Shown in pieces: positions 15,705-25,166 of a stretch of DNA of 28,199 bases. The notes under the pieces were generated by a model. The model ran no database searches. It saw only the letters and a list, made by a program, of their open reading frames with translations, and was not told the DNA's origin. Each line of letters begins with the position of its first letter. Position 1 is the first letter of the stretch. This stretch comes from Gammaproteobacteria bacterium. Its GTDB lineage: Bacteria > Pseudomonadota > Gammaproteobacteria > Pseudomonadales > Pseudohongiellaceae. The position numbers and the translations under genes are program-made. Location: positions 1 through 28,199 of the forward strand of contig PWQG01000092.1 of assembly GCA_003556835.1 (NCBI GenBank), read 5' to 3'.

Positions 15705-17918
15705 ATGAGCAGAAACGAAGTAGATCAGTCCTGGAGCAAATACTTGGTCAGTGCGGCCGTGGCGACCCTCCTGGCCCTGATGCTGATGGTGAATCCGTCA
15801 GTGGCCGATCAGGATGAGGAATTGCCGGAAGAGCTGACAGTCGATGCGCTGTATTCCGAGCTGCATCCCGAGCCGGTATTTGGTGAGACAGCGATGGAAC
15901 TGCTGCGTGAACTCGATACCAAACACTACTCCAATGTGGTGTTCGATGAGCGTTTCTCCGGTCGGATTTTCGACAATTTCCTTGATGCGCTCGACGGGTC
16001 CAAGCTCTACTTCCTGGAAGAAGACATCGAGGCTTTCGAGCAGCACCGCAACGACCTGGTCAACGGGCTGCGCAGTGGCAATATCGGTCCCGCCTACGAG
16101 ATCTACAACACCTATGTGCGCCGGGTCCTCGATCGCCTGATCTGGACCATCGAGCATGTGGAAAACGACCTGCAGTATGTCGATTTTGACACCGAGGAAT
16201 ACCTCGAGCTGGACCGAGAGGATGCCGCCTGGGCCTCCAGCCATGATCAACTGGACGAACTCTGGCGTCTGCGGATCAAGAACAGCGCTCTGAGTCTGCG
16301 CCTCACGGACATGGAGATGGAAACCGTACAGGAGCGTCTGAGCTCACGGTATCGCAACCAGCTCAACCAGGTCAGCAGGACCAATGGGCGGGATGTATTC
16401 CAGGCCTACCTGTCCACAGTGGCAAAAACGGTAGATCCGCACACAAACTATTTTTCACCGCGTGACTCAGAGAACTTCAATATGGGCCTGCGCGGCTCCT
16501 TGCAAGGTATCGGGGCACAGCTGACCACGGAAGATGAGTTCACCAAGGTGGCGGAACTGATCAAGGGCGGCCCGGCCGAGCAGGCTGGCGAGTTGCGCGC
16601 GGGAGACCGGATCATCGGCATCGCCCAGGGTGAAGACGGCGAAATGCAGGATGTCATCGGCCTGCGTCTGGATGATGTGGTTGACCAGATCCGGGGTGAA
16701 AAAGGCTCCCTGGTGCGACTCAATGTCCTGCCGGCTGAAGCCACCAGTGAAGCATCAGCCCGCGAAATCAGCATTGTGCGCGATACAGTGGAATTGTCCG
16801 AACAATTCGCCCGCGCCGAAGTGATCGACATTGAGATGGACGAGGAGCACTACAAGGTGGGTGTGATCACCCTGCCCTCCTTCTATTTCGATTTCGAAGC
16901 GGCCTCGGCCGGCCTGCCCAACTATCGCAGTTCGGTGCGGGATGTGAAGGACCTGCTCGAAGAGCTCAAGCAGGAAGATGTCGAAGCCGTGGTCATGGAC
17001 CTGCGTTACAACGGTGGTGGCTCCCTGAACGAAGCCAATGAGCTGGTGGGCCTGTTCATTGAAGGCGGTCCGACCGTGCAGATCCGTTACTCCGGTCAGC
17101 GCAATGGATTTGTCCGCTCCTATGGTGACAACAGCAGTGATGTGAGCTATGACGGACCCTTGGCCGTGGTGGTCAATCGCGCCAGTGCTTCGGCTTCCGA
17201 GATCTTTGCGGGCGCCATTCAGGACTACCAGCGCGGTATCGTGCTGGGCGGCCAGACCTTCGGCAAGGGCACGGTGCAGGAAATCATTCCCATGGACTAT
17301 GGACAGGTCAAGCTGACCCGCTCCAAGTTCTACCGGATTTCCGGTGCCAGCACACAGCACCGTGGTGTACTGCCCGATATCAACTTCCCGGATCGCTACC
17401 AGGCCATCGACAGTATGGGTGAAAGCAATCTTGACGGCGCCCTGCCCTGGGATACGGTGCGCCCGGTCGAATACAACACCTATTTCCCGATCCGTCAGGT
17501 CCTGCCGCAGCTGCAGGCCAGTCATGAAGCCCGGGCGGCAACAAATCCGGACTTCATCTACATGAACGGTGCCGTGGAGCGCATGAAGGAAGCCCGTTCG
17601 CGCACGCGTCTTCCCCTGCAGGAAGAGGCCCTGCGGGAACAGCGGGAAGCCGATCGTCGGGCCGCTTTTGATGCCAACAACATCCGTCGCATGATGAAAG
17701 GACAGCCCATGGAAGTATGGGAGGAAGAAGACAGCGAGGATGTGTCAGAAGACTCCGTGGCGCTGCTTGAGCGCGAGGATGACGCTCGTGAGGAAGAGGA
17801 CGAGATTGATCCCATCCTCCTGGAAAGCGGCCATATCCTGGTGGAGATTGCGCGACTACTGGGAACACCGATGACGGCCAGCTACTCTTCGTCGGACAGC
17901 ATTTCCGCCAACCTGTAA
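15705..17918 (+). CDS. prc: Tail-specific (C-terminal processing) protease Prc
   Basis: 737-residue periplasmic serine protease of family S41 that degrades proteins with exposed non-polar C-termini and trims envelope proteins. An N-terminal signal or anchor helix (YLVSAAVATLLALMLM) is followed by the long helical N-terminal domain, a PDZ domain (about residues 262-345) and the protease domain. The catalytic dyad is Ser496 (in SASASEIFAG) and Lys521 (FGKGTVQ), 25 residues apart as in E. coli Prc. The C-terminal DUF3340-type region carries an unusually acidic stretch (EEEDSED, EDDAREEEDE). At 737 residues it is longer than E. coli Prc (682). ATG 15705 follows GGGGAG closely; an in-frame TTG at 15663 is the alternative. 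A strong terminator follows the gene. Confidence 0.95.
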   Translation: MSRNEVDQSWSKYLVSAAVATLLALMLMVNPSVADQDEELPEELTVDALYSELHPEPVFGETAMELLRELDTKHYSNVVFDERFSGRIFDNFLDALDGSKLYFLEEDIEAFEQHRNDLVNGLRSGNIGPAYEIYNTYVRRVLDRLIWTIEHVENDLQYVDFDTEEYLELDREDAAWASSHDQLDELWRLRIKNSALSLRLTDMEMETVQERLSSRYRNQLNQVSRTNGRDVFQAYLSTVAKTVDPHTNYFSPRDSENFNMGLRGSLQGIGAQLTTEDEFTKVAELIKGGPAEQAGELRAGDRIIGIAQGEDGEMQDVIGLRLDDVVDQIRGEKGSLVRLNVLPAEATSEASAREISIVRDTVELSEQFARAEVIDIEMDEEHYKVGVITLPSFYFDFEAASAGLPNYRSSVRDVKDLLEELKQEDVEAVVMDLRYNGGGSLNEANELVGLFIEGGPTVQIRYSGQRNGFVRSYGDNSSDVSYDGPLAVVVNRASASASEIFAGAIQDYQRGIVLGGQTFGKGTVQEIIPMDYGQVKLTRSKFYRISGASTQHRGVLPDINFPDRYQAIDSMGESNLDGALPWDTVRPVEYNTYFPIRQVLPQLQASHEARAATNPDFIYMNGAVERMKEARSRTRLPLQEEALREQREADRRAAFDANNIRRMMKGQPMEVWEEEDSEDVSEDSVALLEREDDAREEEDEIDPILLESGHILVEIARLLGTPMTASYSSSDSISANL

Positions 17919-17956
17919 GGAAGGCCGGTCCCGGCTAACGGCCCGCGCCTGATACC

Positions 17957-17995
17957 AAAAAGCCCGATTGGAATCTGCTTCCAATCGGGCTTTTT
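17957..17995. terminator. Bidirectional rho-independent terminator
   Basis: A perfect 17-bp stem, AAAAAGCCCGATTGGAA (17957-17973) and its complement (17979-17995), closes a 5-nt loop TCTGC. T-runs follow on both strands, so it serves prc from the left and the convergent DUF5916 gene from the right. This is the clearest terminator in the window. Confidence 0.93.
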
Positions 17996-18038
17996 CATGC
18001 CCGCCTGTCGAGCGGGTGTAGCCATCGTAATTCCGCTG

Positions 18039-20477
18039 TCAGGTTCCGAACCGGTAGCGCAGCTTCACCACCAAGCGATCCACCAGGGGATCTCTCCAGG
18101 CATTGCTGAACTGATCATCAAAGTCGATCAGGTCTCGGCGCTGGTTCGAGTTCTTTGTGTAGACGACAAAAAGGTCGGACAGCGGTGCAATCTGCCAACG
18201 GTAACGCAGCTGGAAGTTCAATTGGGTCAGGGAGAAATCATCTGGCCCCACCCCTTCAGGTTTGTCCACCCGGATCAGGTCACGATTGCGGGTCGGTGCA
18301 TCCGCCGGAAGGTGATAGAAGCGGTCTTCTTCAGCCTGGATACCCACCCACTGCAATGCGGCACTGAGCTGCTGCCGTGCGGTCAGGAAGTACTCCAGGC
18401 TCACATCGCCGCGCCACTGCGTGGCGTCGAAAGCGGTGAAGTCCTGGTTGCGTTGGTGCAGCAGCCAGCCGTCCCGATCCTCGTAGCGCACTTCGGCATT
18501 GAAGTTGATGTTGTCGATCGGGCGCCAGGTGACGCCGGCATTGCTGCGATAGCTGGTGCCTCCAGCGAATTCCTCAAAGACGCCGAAGCCGGCGTTGACG
18601 CTCACCGCGCGTGCCGTATCGGTGGTGTACTCGGCGTTATAGTTGGTCCGCTCGGCGACGGCGAAAGTGCCATTCCCAAAGCTGTTCTGGTCATCATAAC
18701 GTTTGGGAAAGTGTTGCAGACCCAGGCTGACGCGATCCAGGTTGTTGAGTGTGATGTCCATGCTCACCACAGGAATGGCGTTGTTGGTCCGGTCGCCATC
18801 ATGGTTCTCTTCATAGCGTATGAAAGGACTGATGCGGATGTCGCGCACGCGCTCCAGGCCGGTCCTGATGTATTCGAACCTGTACCAGGCCTCCCAGACA
18901 TTGTTGCGATCCAGGAAACCAAAATCGTTGACTTCGATCTTGTCGTCCAGATAGGTCAGTTGCAGGGTGTGACGCAGGCCCTGTCGCGGACGATAGGTGA
19001 TATCGGCAAAGCCGCCATAGCCGCTGCCCACTTCATCCACATCGGATGTGATCACCTGCCCGTCAAGATTCCAGCGACCACTACTGTTCAGATAATGGAA
19101 ATCCACGGCATGGACCTGGGCATCTGAATCCGGATGACCGACCCAGGTGCCGATATACCCCAATCCCCTGTACAGGGCATTCTGACTGTCCTCGTAAATC
19201 ACACGGAAGGCGCCAAAGTTGCGTCCGTCCTGGTCAAAACGCCCCTGCTCCAGGCGGTAGCTGGTTTCATCTTCCATTGCGGCCAGCACGCCATAGCGCA
19301 GATTGCCACTTTGCGCAGTCATCTTCGCCGCGCCCAGAAGATCCGCGGGGCGGATCCGCTCGGTAGCCGGCAGTCGAGCACCATCCGGCAAATCGGGTGC
19401 ACGTGGGCGCCCGCCGATCCTACGTGTATTGACAATGGTCAGACGTTTGCCGCCACTGCCGGTCGAGCGTGGGGTGGTATTGAAAATTTCCTGGCCTTCC
19501 TGGAAGAACAGGCGCTTTTCCGGGAAGAAGGTTTCATTGGCGGTCAGGTTCACCACCACGTTGTCCGATTCGGCGGAACCGAAATCGGGATTGACGGTGG
19601 CGGTGAGCTGGAAGTTGCTGGACGGACGCCAGAACACATCAAAGCCGGCTTGCGTGTCGACATCCGATGCCACCTCGTCATAGGTGGTCGACAGGTACGG
19701 GAACAGGCTCCATTGCTGGGTCGGTTCCACATCCTCGAATTCCAGGCGCGGGAAGCTGCTCAGGAAAACCGGATCCGAGCGTGAAATGGCCGGCCAGGCC
19801 CAGTTCTCATTCAGATGAGCAACCACGCGTTCGTTGTAGAATCCGATATATCGTGTGTCTCCCTGGTCCGACATGGCCAGTTGGCCCCAGGGAATGAAGA
19901 ATTCGGCGGACCAGCCATTCTCGGTTTCACTGGTGGCACCGTACCAGGCACCGTCCCACTCACTGCTGTAGCGGCGTTCGGGCAGGATGGTGCCATCCAT
20001 CTGGTTGTCCCCGAGGGCCAGGCTGAACCAGTAGCCAAACAGGCCAGCACCGGAAGTATCGAGTGTGAAGGAGACCCGGTCGCGATTGATGGTGCGGGCA
20101 TCGCGCCCACTGATCCGTCGCACCAGGGTCTCCGGCGGTTGCTCCATGTCAACACCGACATACAGTCCATCGTCAGTATAGAAAATACGGGCTTGGGTTT
20201 CATAGCTCGGCTCGGCCAATGTCTCCGGCTCAATCACGGCATGTCCGTTGATCGGTTCCAGTTGTTGCCAGATGGCTTCGTCCAGACGACCGTCCAACAC
20301 CAGGTTGAACTGCTCTTGCGGTACAAACTGCACCGGAATGATGGTTTCCCGCCCGATCCGCAACTGTACCGCGGCGTCACCGAGCGTGGGTGTGAGAGCT
20401 TGTTCGTTCTGGGCGTGACTGATGGAGGTTATCATCAGGCTCAACAGGAGGGAGCCGCTAATACTTCGACGTGGCAT
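18039..20477 (-). CDS. DUF5916 protein: CBM9-like domain plus predicted outer-membrane beta barrel
   Basis: 812 residues with a signal peptide (MPRRSISGSLLLSLMITSISHAQ). The N-terminal part of about 200 residues resembles a family 9 carbohydrate-binding-like domain (LDGRLDEAIWQQ, YTDDGLYVGVDM, EFFIPWGQL). The rest is the DUF5916 region with its hallmark NPDFG ... VVNLTANETFFPEKRLFFQEG, then many alternating aromatic and polar strands, ending in a strand with a terminal aromatic pattern (VVKLRYRFGT) as in outer-membrane barrels. The function is unknown; glycan binding or envelope anchoring are guesses from the domain. The ATG at 20477 has AGGA 11 nt upstream. It is a single gene, convergent with prc and divergent from nhaC. 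Confidence 0.88.
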   Translation of the reverse strand: MPRRSISGSLLLSLMITSISHAQNEQALTPTLGDAAVQLRIGRETIIPVQFVPQEQFNLVLDGRLDEAIWQQLEPINGHAVIEPETLAEPSYETQARIFYTDDGLYVGVDMEQPPETLVRRISGRDARTINRDRVSFTLDTSGAGLFGYWFSLALGDNQMDGTILPERRYSSEWDGAWYGATSETENGWSAEFFIPWGQLAMSDQGDTRYIGFYNERVVAHLNENWAWPAISRSDPVFLSSFPRLEFEDVEPTQQWSLFPYLSTTYDEVASDVDTQAGFDVFWRPSSNFQLTATVNPDFGSAESDNVVVNLTANETFFPEKRLFFQEGQEIFNTTPRSTGSGGKRLTIVNTRRIGGRPRAPDLPDGARLPATERIRPADLLGAAKMTAQSGNLRYGVLAAMEDETSYRLEQGRFDQDGRNFGAFRVIYEDSQNALYRGLGYIGTWVGHPDSDAQVHAVDFHYLNSSGRWNLDGQVITSDVDEVGSGYGGFADITYRPRQGLRHTLQLTYLDDKIEVNDFGFLDRNNVWEAWYRFEYIRTGLERVRDIRISPFIRYEENHDGDRTNNAIPVVSMDITLNNLDRVSLGLQHFPKRYDDQNSFGNGTFAVAERTNYNAEYTTDTARAVSVNAGFGVFEEFAGGTSYRSNAGVTWRPIDNINFNAEVRYEDRDGWLLHQRNQDFTAFDATQWRGDVSLEYFLTARQQLSAALQWVGIQAEEDRFYHLPADAPTRNRDLIRVDKPEGVGPDDFSLTQLNFQLRYRWQIAPLSDLFVVYTKNSNQRRDLIDFDDQFSNAWRDPLVDRLVVKLRYRFGT

Positions 20478-20736
20478 AGGTAAACCAATCCTTGCTGTGG
20501 ACCCGGCGCGAAAAGTCAGCCGGTTTCAGAATATCGGGAAGATGGAGGTACCGCATTGAACGGACGTTCGGACCGCCGACAAGTATATAGGCGGGGCAGC
20601 CTTCCAGCGGTGACCATTATTGCCAATTTGATACAAAAATGACAGTAATTGTGGCAGCGGAAACAGTCCTGTTTGCCAATTCACCACTGATTCCCTATGA
20701 TCAATGGCTGCGCAAACGGACACAGGGCATCACTTC

Positions 20737-22212
20737 ATGACATCAGAGGACGACCAGGTCCGGCAGCCTTCCCTGCTTCTCGCTTTCATTCCCTTGCTGG
20801 TGTTGTTTTCACTGCTTGGCTTCAATGTCTACCTGTACGGTGATGACTCCCTTGGAGGCGCCAACCAGACTGCCCTGATTCTTGCGGCGGCCCTCGCGGC
20901 AGGCCTGGGCATGTATCGGGGTGCGAGCTGGGATGAGATGCTGCAGGCCATCCTCGACAACATCAAGGCGGCCACCCCGGCAATACTCATACTGCTGATG
21001 GTGGGCGCGCTCACCGGCACCTGGCTGATCGGCGGTGTTGTTCCGAGCATGGTGTATTACGGCTTGGGCATATTCACCCCGGCTTTCTTCATCGTCAGCG
21101 CCTGCCTGATCATGGCCCTGACGGCAGTGGTCATCGGCAGCTCCTGGTCCACTTCGGCCACCCTCGGTGTGGCGCTGATGAGCATCGGTATCGCCCTGGA
21201 CATCAATCCTGGCCTGGTGGCCGGTGCGCTGATCTCCGGTGCCTATTTCGGAGACAAGATGTCCCCCCTGTCCGACACCACCAATCTGGCGTCCGGTGTC
21301 AGCAATGTCGAGTTGTTCACCCACATCCGATACCTGAGTCTGACGGCGGGCCCGTCCCTGTTGATCACCCTCTTCCTGTTTCTGATCATCGGTTTTTTCA
21401 TCGGAGGCAGTGGGGGTGATTCGGCGAGCACCGATGAACTGCGCGCAGTCTTACAGGAGCAATTCAACATCTCTCCCTTGTTGATCCTGATTCCCATTGC
21501 CGTGATCGTGCTGATCATCCGCAAGGTGCCGGCCCTGCCCGCGCTGTTCGCCGGCAGTGTGTTTGGTGCCCTTGCCGCCCTGTTGTTGCAGGGGGACCTG
21601 CTGCGTGCGGCAGCCGAGGAGCACGGCAGTCTGTATCAGGTGATCATGCAGGCGGTTTATGGTGACTTTGCCGTGACCACTGGCGTGGAAGTGCTGGATG
21701 GTCTGCTGCAGACCGGTGGCATGCACGGCATGCTGATCACCATCTGGTTGATTGTCTCGGCCATGACCTTTGGTGGCACCATGGAAGCCTCGGGGTTCCT
21801 CAAACGGATAACCAGCGCCCTGATCAGCCGCGTACGCAGTGACGCAGGTCTGGTGTCCGCCACTGCCGGTACCTGTATGGTCAGCAATGTTTCCGCCTCG
21901 GACCAGTATCTGTCGATAGTGGTGCCGGGTCGCATGTTCACCCGTGCCTACAAGGATCGGGGCCTTGCGCCACAGAACCTCAGCCGCACCCTGGAAGACA
22001 CCGGCACGGTGACTTCGGTACTGGTGCCCTGGAACACCTGTGCCGCCTATCATGCCGGCGTGCTGGGTGTGGCCACTTTCGCCTACGCGCCCTGGGCCTT
22101 CTTCTGTTTGATCAGTCCGCTGATGACGCTGTTGTTTGCCTACGGCAAGATCCGTATTGCCCGTATTGGTGATGATCCCCTGCGCGGCAACCGGAGTCAG
22201 GCCACGGGCTGA
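20737..22212 (+). CDS. nhaC: Na+/H+ antiporter, NhaC family
   Basis: About 491 residues, almost entirely hydrophobic with some 11-12 predicted membrane helices. It should exchange sodium for protons at the inner membrane, supporting pH and salt tolerance. The family motif GDKMSPLSDTTNLA is present near residue 172, and a related motif (TCMVSNVSASDQY) in the second half. ATG 20737 is chosen because AGGG precedes it at 9 nt; ATG 20704 is in frame but has no visible ribosome site. The gene stands alone, convergent with srkA; the 3' end forms a hairpin across the stop codon. Confidence 0.9.
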   Translation: MTSEDDQVRQPSLLLAFIPLLVLFSLLGFNVYLYGDDSLGGANQTALILAAALAAGLGMYRGASWDEMLQAILDNIKAATPAILILLMVGALTGTWLIGGVVPSMVYYGLGIFTPAFFIVSACLIMALTAVVIGSSWSTSATLGVALMSIGIALDINPGLVAGALISGAYFGDKMSPLSDTTNLASGVSNVELFTHIRYLSLTAGPSLLITLFLFLIIGFFIGGSGGDSASTDELRAVLQEQFNISPLLILIPIAVIVLIIRKVPALPALFAGSVFGALAALLLQGDLLRAAAEEHGSLYQVIMQAVYGDFAVTTGVEVLDGLLQTGGMHGMLITIWLIVSAMTFGGTMEASGFLKRITSALISRVRSDAGLVSATAGTCMVSNVSASDQYLSIVVPGRMFTRAYKDRGLAPQNLSRTLEDTGTVTSVLVPWNTCAAYHAGVLGVATFAYAPWAFFCLISPLMTLLFAYGKIRIARIGDDPLRGNRSQATG

Positions 22213-22218
22213 CTCCGG
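22191..22218. terminator. Hairpin across the nhaC stop codon (weak terminator candidate)
   Basis: CCGGAGTCAG (22191-22200) and CTGACTCCGG (22209-22218) are perfect 10-bp complements around an 8-nt loop. The nhaC TGA (22210-22212) is inside the right arm. No U-run follows in either direction, so it may stabilise mRNA 3' ends or pause RNA polymerase rather than terminate by itself. It sits between two convergent genes. Confidence 0.4.
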
Positions 22219-22228
22219 GATCCGGGTT

Positions 22229-23227
22229 TCAGAACATCAACTGCAGAGGTGGTTCGTCCATGGCGGCCATCTGCTCGCGCAACTCCAGGATATGTTCGGC
22301 CCAGTAGCGTTCGGTATTGAACCAGGGAAAGCTTTTGGGAAAGGCCGGATCATCCCAGCGGCGTGCCAACCAGGCACTGTAGTAGATGATACGCATGGTG
22401 CGCAGCGCCTCGATGAGGGCCAGTTCTCGCGGATCGAATTCATTGAACTCGCGGTAGCCCTCGATCAGGTCCAGCAACTGTGCCTGGCGCTGATCCCGCT
22501 CTCCGCTGAGCAGCATCCACAAGTCCTGGATTGCTGGCCCGTTCATGGCATCGTCGAAGTCGACAAAATTCGGCACTTCATCCTGCCAGAGCACATTGCC
22601 CGGATGACAGTCGCCGTGCAGACGCAGACTCCGTACCTCGCCTGTGCGTGCAAAGGTTGCCCGCACCGAATCGATCAGGTCCCGGCTGAGACTGTCGTAG
22701 GCAGGCCGCAGGCTCTCCGGAATGAAGTCATTTGACATCAGGAATTCGCGGCTTTGCGCGGCCATACGATCAATGTCGATGGCCACGCGGTGCCGGAACT
22801 GTGTCTGCTGCCCACAGCGGTGAACCCGCCCGATGAAGCGGCCCATCACCAACAGATTGTCCAGATTGTCGATTTCCGGTGCCCGCCCGGGCAGTCGCGG
22901 AAACACGGCGAAGGTGAAACCATGGTGGTGGTAGCGGGTATCCTGGCCATTGACCGCCATCGGCGGCACCACGGGAATTTCCAGGTCGGCCAGTTCACGG
23001 GAAAAGTCGTGTTCTTCCTGGATCTGTTCCTCGCTCCAGCGTTCGGGGCGGTAAAACTTGACGATCAGGGGTGGACCGCTTTCCTGGCCGACCTGATAGA
23101 CCCGGTTCTCATAACTGTTGAGTGGAAATATCCGGGCGTCGGTCTGCAGGCCCAGCGCATCCACTGCATCCAGAACCACATCCGGGGTCAGCGCTTCATA
23201 AGGATGTCCGTGTACTGTCTCATTCAT
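22229..23227 (-). CDS. srkA: Stress-response serine/threonine kinase SrkA (YihE/RdoA)
   Basis: 332 residues, matching the size of E. coli SrkA (328). This cytosolic kinase has a phosphotransferase-like fold and is known to counteract stress-induced toxin-mediated cell death. Visible elements are the nucleotide-loop region (NSYENRVYQVG), a Lys in LIVKFYRPERW, the catalytic motif RLHGDCHPGNVLW and the metal-binding motif VDFDDAMNG. The ATG at 23227 gives the usual N-terminus; an upstream in-frame extension to 23299 looks non-coding. In E. coli srkA precedes dsbA, but no dsbA is present here. Confidence 0.93.
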   Translation of the reverse strand: MNETVHGHPYEALTPDVVLDAVDALGLQTDARIFPLNSYENRVYQVGQESGPPLIVKFYRPERWSEEQIQEEHDFSRELADLEIPVVPPMAVNGQDTRYHHHGFTFAVFPRLPGRAPEIDNLDNLLVMGRFIGRVHRCGQQTQFRHRVAIDIDRMAAQSREFLMSNDFIPESLRPAYDSLSRDLIDSVRATFARTGEVRSLRLHGDCHPGNVLWQDEVPNFVDFDDAMNGPAIQDLWMLLSGERDQRQAQLLDLIEGYREFNEFDPRELALIEALRTMRIIYYSAWLARRWDDPAFPKSFPWFNTERYWAEHILELREQMAAMDEPPLQLMF

Positions 23228-23389
23228 CCGCCCATACTGTAGCAGGCCCGGATGGAAGGCAAGAGAAGCTTGGGCAGCATGCACCCTCCTCCCACACATT
23301 GCTCACGCAATCATGCCGCGGCTCCCTTGTCACAAGCCGCCTCAAGGCGCATCATTGGCCCCTGTTGCAACCCGGTGTAAGGATCACTG

Positions 23390-25156
23390 ATGGCGTCTTC
23401 CGGACGGTTTGGCAGTCTGCTACAGGCGGCCCGTTTTGTCCTGCCCTATCGCCGCCCCCTGTTGGCGGCACTCACGGCCCTTCTGTTCACCGCAGCGGTG
23501 ACCCTGCTGCTGGTGCAGTATGTGCGGGTGATCATCGACGCCGGTTTCGCCGCTGGCTCCTCCCAGGCTCTCGGTGGTGCAGTGGGTGGTTTCATTCTGG
23601 TGGCTGTATTGCAGGCTCTGGGCACCTTTGCCCGCTTCTACTGGGTATCCTGGTTGGGCGAGCGGGTGACTGCGGACATCCGCAAGGCGGTATTTTCCCA
23701 TCTCCTGTACCTGCATCCGGAGTACTTTGAAGAAAATGTCAGTGGTGAGATCCAGTCTCGCATCACCACCGACACCACGCTGTTGCAGACGGTCATCGGT
23801 TCCTCCGCATCCATTGCCCTGCGCAATGCCCTGCTGTTGATCGGGGGCGTGATCTTCCTGATCATCACCAATCCCCGGCTCAGTGCCATTGTGCTGGCCT
23901 GCATCCCGTTGATCATCGTTCCGGTGCTGTATTTCGGTCGCCGCGTGCGCGCTTTTTCCCGGCGCACCCAGGATCGGATCGCCAATGTCGGGGCCTATGT
24001 AGGGGAAAGCTTGCAACAGATCCGCACCGTACAGGCCTATAATCACCAGCAGGAGGATGAGCGTCAGTTCTCCCATCATGTGGAAAATGCCTTTGCCATG
24101 GCAAAAAGCCAGATCCTGGCCCGTTCCCTGATGATCGCCATGGTGCTGATCCTGGTGTTCAGTGCCCTGGCGGCCATGATCTGGGTTGGTGGACAGGACG
24201 TGATCAGTGGTCGTATGTCGGCCGGTGAACTGACCGCCTTTGTGATCTACGCAGTGATTGTTGCCACGGCAGTTGGCGCCATCAGCCAGGTGATCGGGGA
24301 TCTGCAGCGCGCCGCTGGTGCCACGGAGAGATTGATGGAGTTGCTGGGTGCCGAAAGCCTGATTGTGGCGCCAGCCAGGCCGGCACAGCTGCCTGCGGAT
24401 GTGCGGGGCGAGCTGCGCCTGGAAGGCTTGTCATTCGCCTACTCGACCCAGGGGGAGCAACGTGCGCTGGACAGCATTGACCTGCTGGTTCCTGAAGGCA
24501 GCAGTCTGGCCCTGGTTGGCCCATCCGGTGCTGGCAAGTCGACCCTGTTTGATTTGTTGCTGCGCTTTCATGATCCGCTGTCCGGTCGCATCCTGCTGGA
24601 TGGCATGGACATCCGTCAGCTTGATCCTCTGGCACTGCGCGAGCAATTCGCCCTGGTCAGTCAGAATCCGGCCATCTTCACCGGCACGGTTGCGGAGAAC
24701 ATCCGTTACGGCAGGCCGGAGGCGGACGACGCGGCCATTCGGGCCGCCGCCGAAGCCGCTTATGCCAGTGAATTCATCGAACGGCTGCCTGATGGTTATG
24801 ACAGTCATATGGGAGAAGCCGGTGTGCGACTTTCCGGGGGGCAGAAACAGCGCCTGGCGATAGCCCGGGCGATTCTCAAGGACCCACGCATTCTACTGCT
24901 GGACGAGGCGACCAGTGCCCTGGACGCCGAAAGCGAAAACAAGGTGCAACTGGCGCTCGAGCGCCTTATGCAGGATCGCACCACATTGATCATCGCTCAC
25001 CGCCTGGCCACCGTGCGTAACGTGGATCGTATCGCGGTGCTGGAAGCGGGCCGTCTTGTGGATGTTGGCAGCCATCAAAGCCTGCAGGAGAGCTCTGCGC
25101 TGTATGCACGCCTGGCAGAATTGCAATTTTCCAAGCCTGATGGGGCCAGCGAATAG
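23390..25156 (+). CDS. ABC exporter, fused permease and ATPase (MsbA/ATM-like)
   Basis: 588 residues with six membrane helices in the first 300 and an ATPase domain after about 340. It acts as a homodimer in the inner membrane. The nucleotide domain has Walker A GPSGAGKST (about 378), the signature LSGGQKQR (about 481), Walker B ILLLDEATSALD (about 504) and the H-loop IIAHR. AAGG precedes the ATG at an 8-nt spacing. Its substrate is unknown; the length and organisation fit lipid or peptide exporters such as MsbA, but the usual lpxK neighbour is missing. It is convergent with the GGCT gene, whose stop is only 10 bp away. Confidence 0.92.
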   Translation: MASSGRFGSLLQAARFVLPYRRPLLAALTALLFTAAVTLLLVQYVRVIIDAGFAAGSSQALGGAVGGFILVAVLQALGTFARFYWVSWLGERVTADIRKAVFSHLLYLHPEYFEENVSGEIQSRITTDTTLLQTVIGSSASIALRNALLLIGGVIFLIITNPRLSAIVLACIPLIIVPVLYFGRRVRAFSRRTQDRIANVGAYVGESLQQIRTVQAYNHQQEDERQFSHHVENAFAMAKSQILARSLMIAMVLILVFSALAAMIWVGGQDVISGRMSAGELTAFVIYAVIVATAVGAISQVIGDLQRAAGATERLMELLGAESLIVAPARPAQLPADVRGELRLEGLSFAYSTQGEQRALDSIDLLVPEGSSLALVGPSGAGKSTLFDLLLRFHDPLSGRILLDGMDIRQLDPLALREQFALVSQNPAIFTGTVAENIRYGRPEADDAAIRAAAEAAYASEFIERLPDGYDSHMGEAGVRLSGGQKQRLAIARAILKDPRILLLDEATSALDAESENKVQLALERLMQDRTTLIIAHRLATVRNVDRIAVLEAGRLVDVGSHQSLQESSALYARLAELQFSKPDGASE

Positions 25157-25166
25157 CCGCTACTGC

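Noticed and set aside
20558..20569. Palindrome GAACGGACGTTC between the DUF5916 gene and nhaC
   Set aside because: Only 5-bp arms; short dyads of this size are expected by chance and no regulator gene is nearby.
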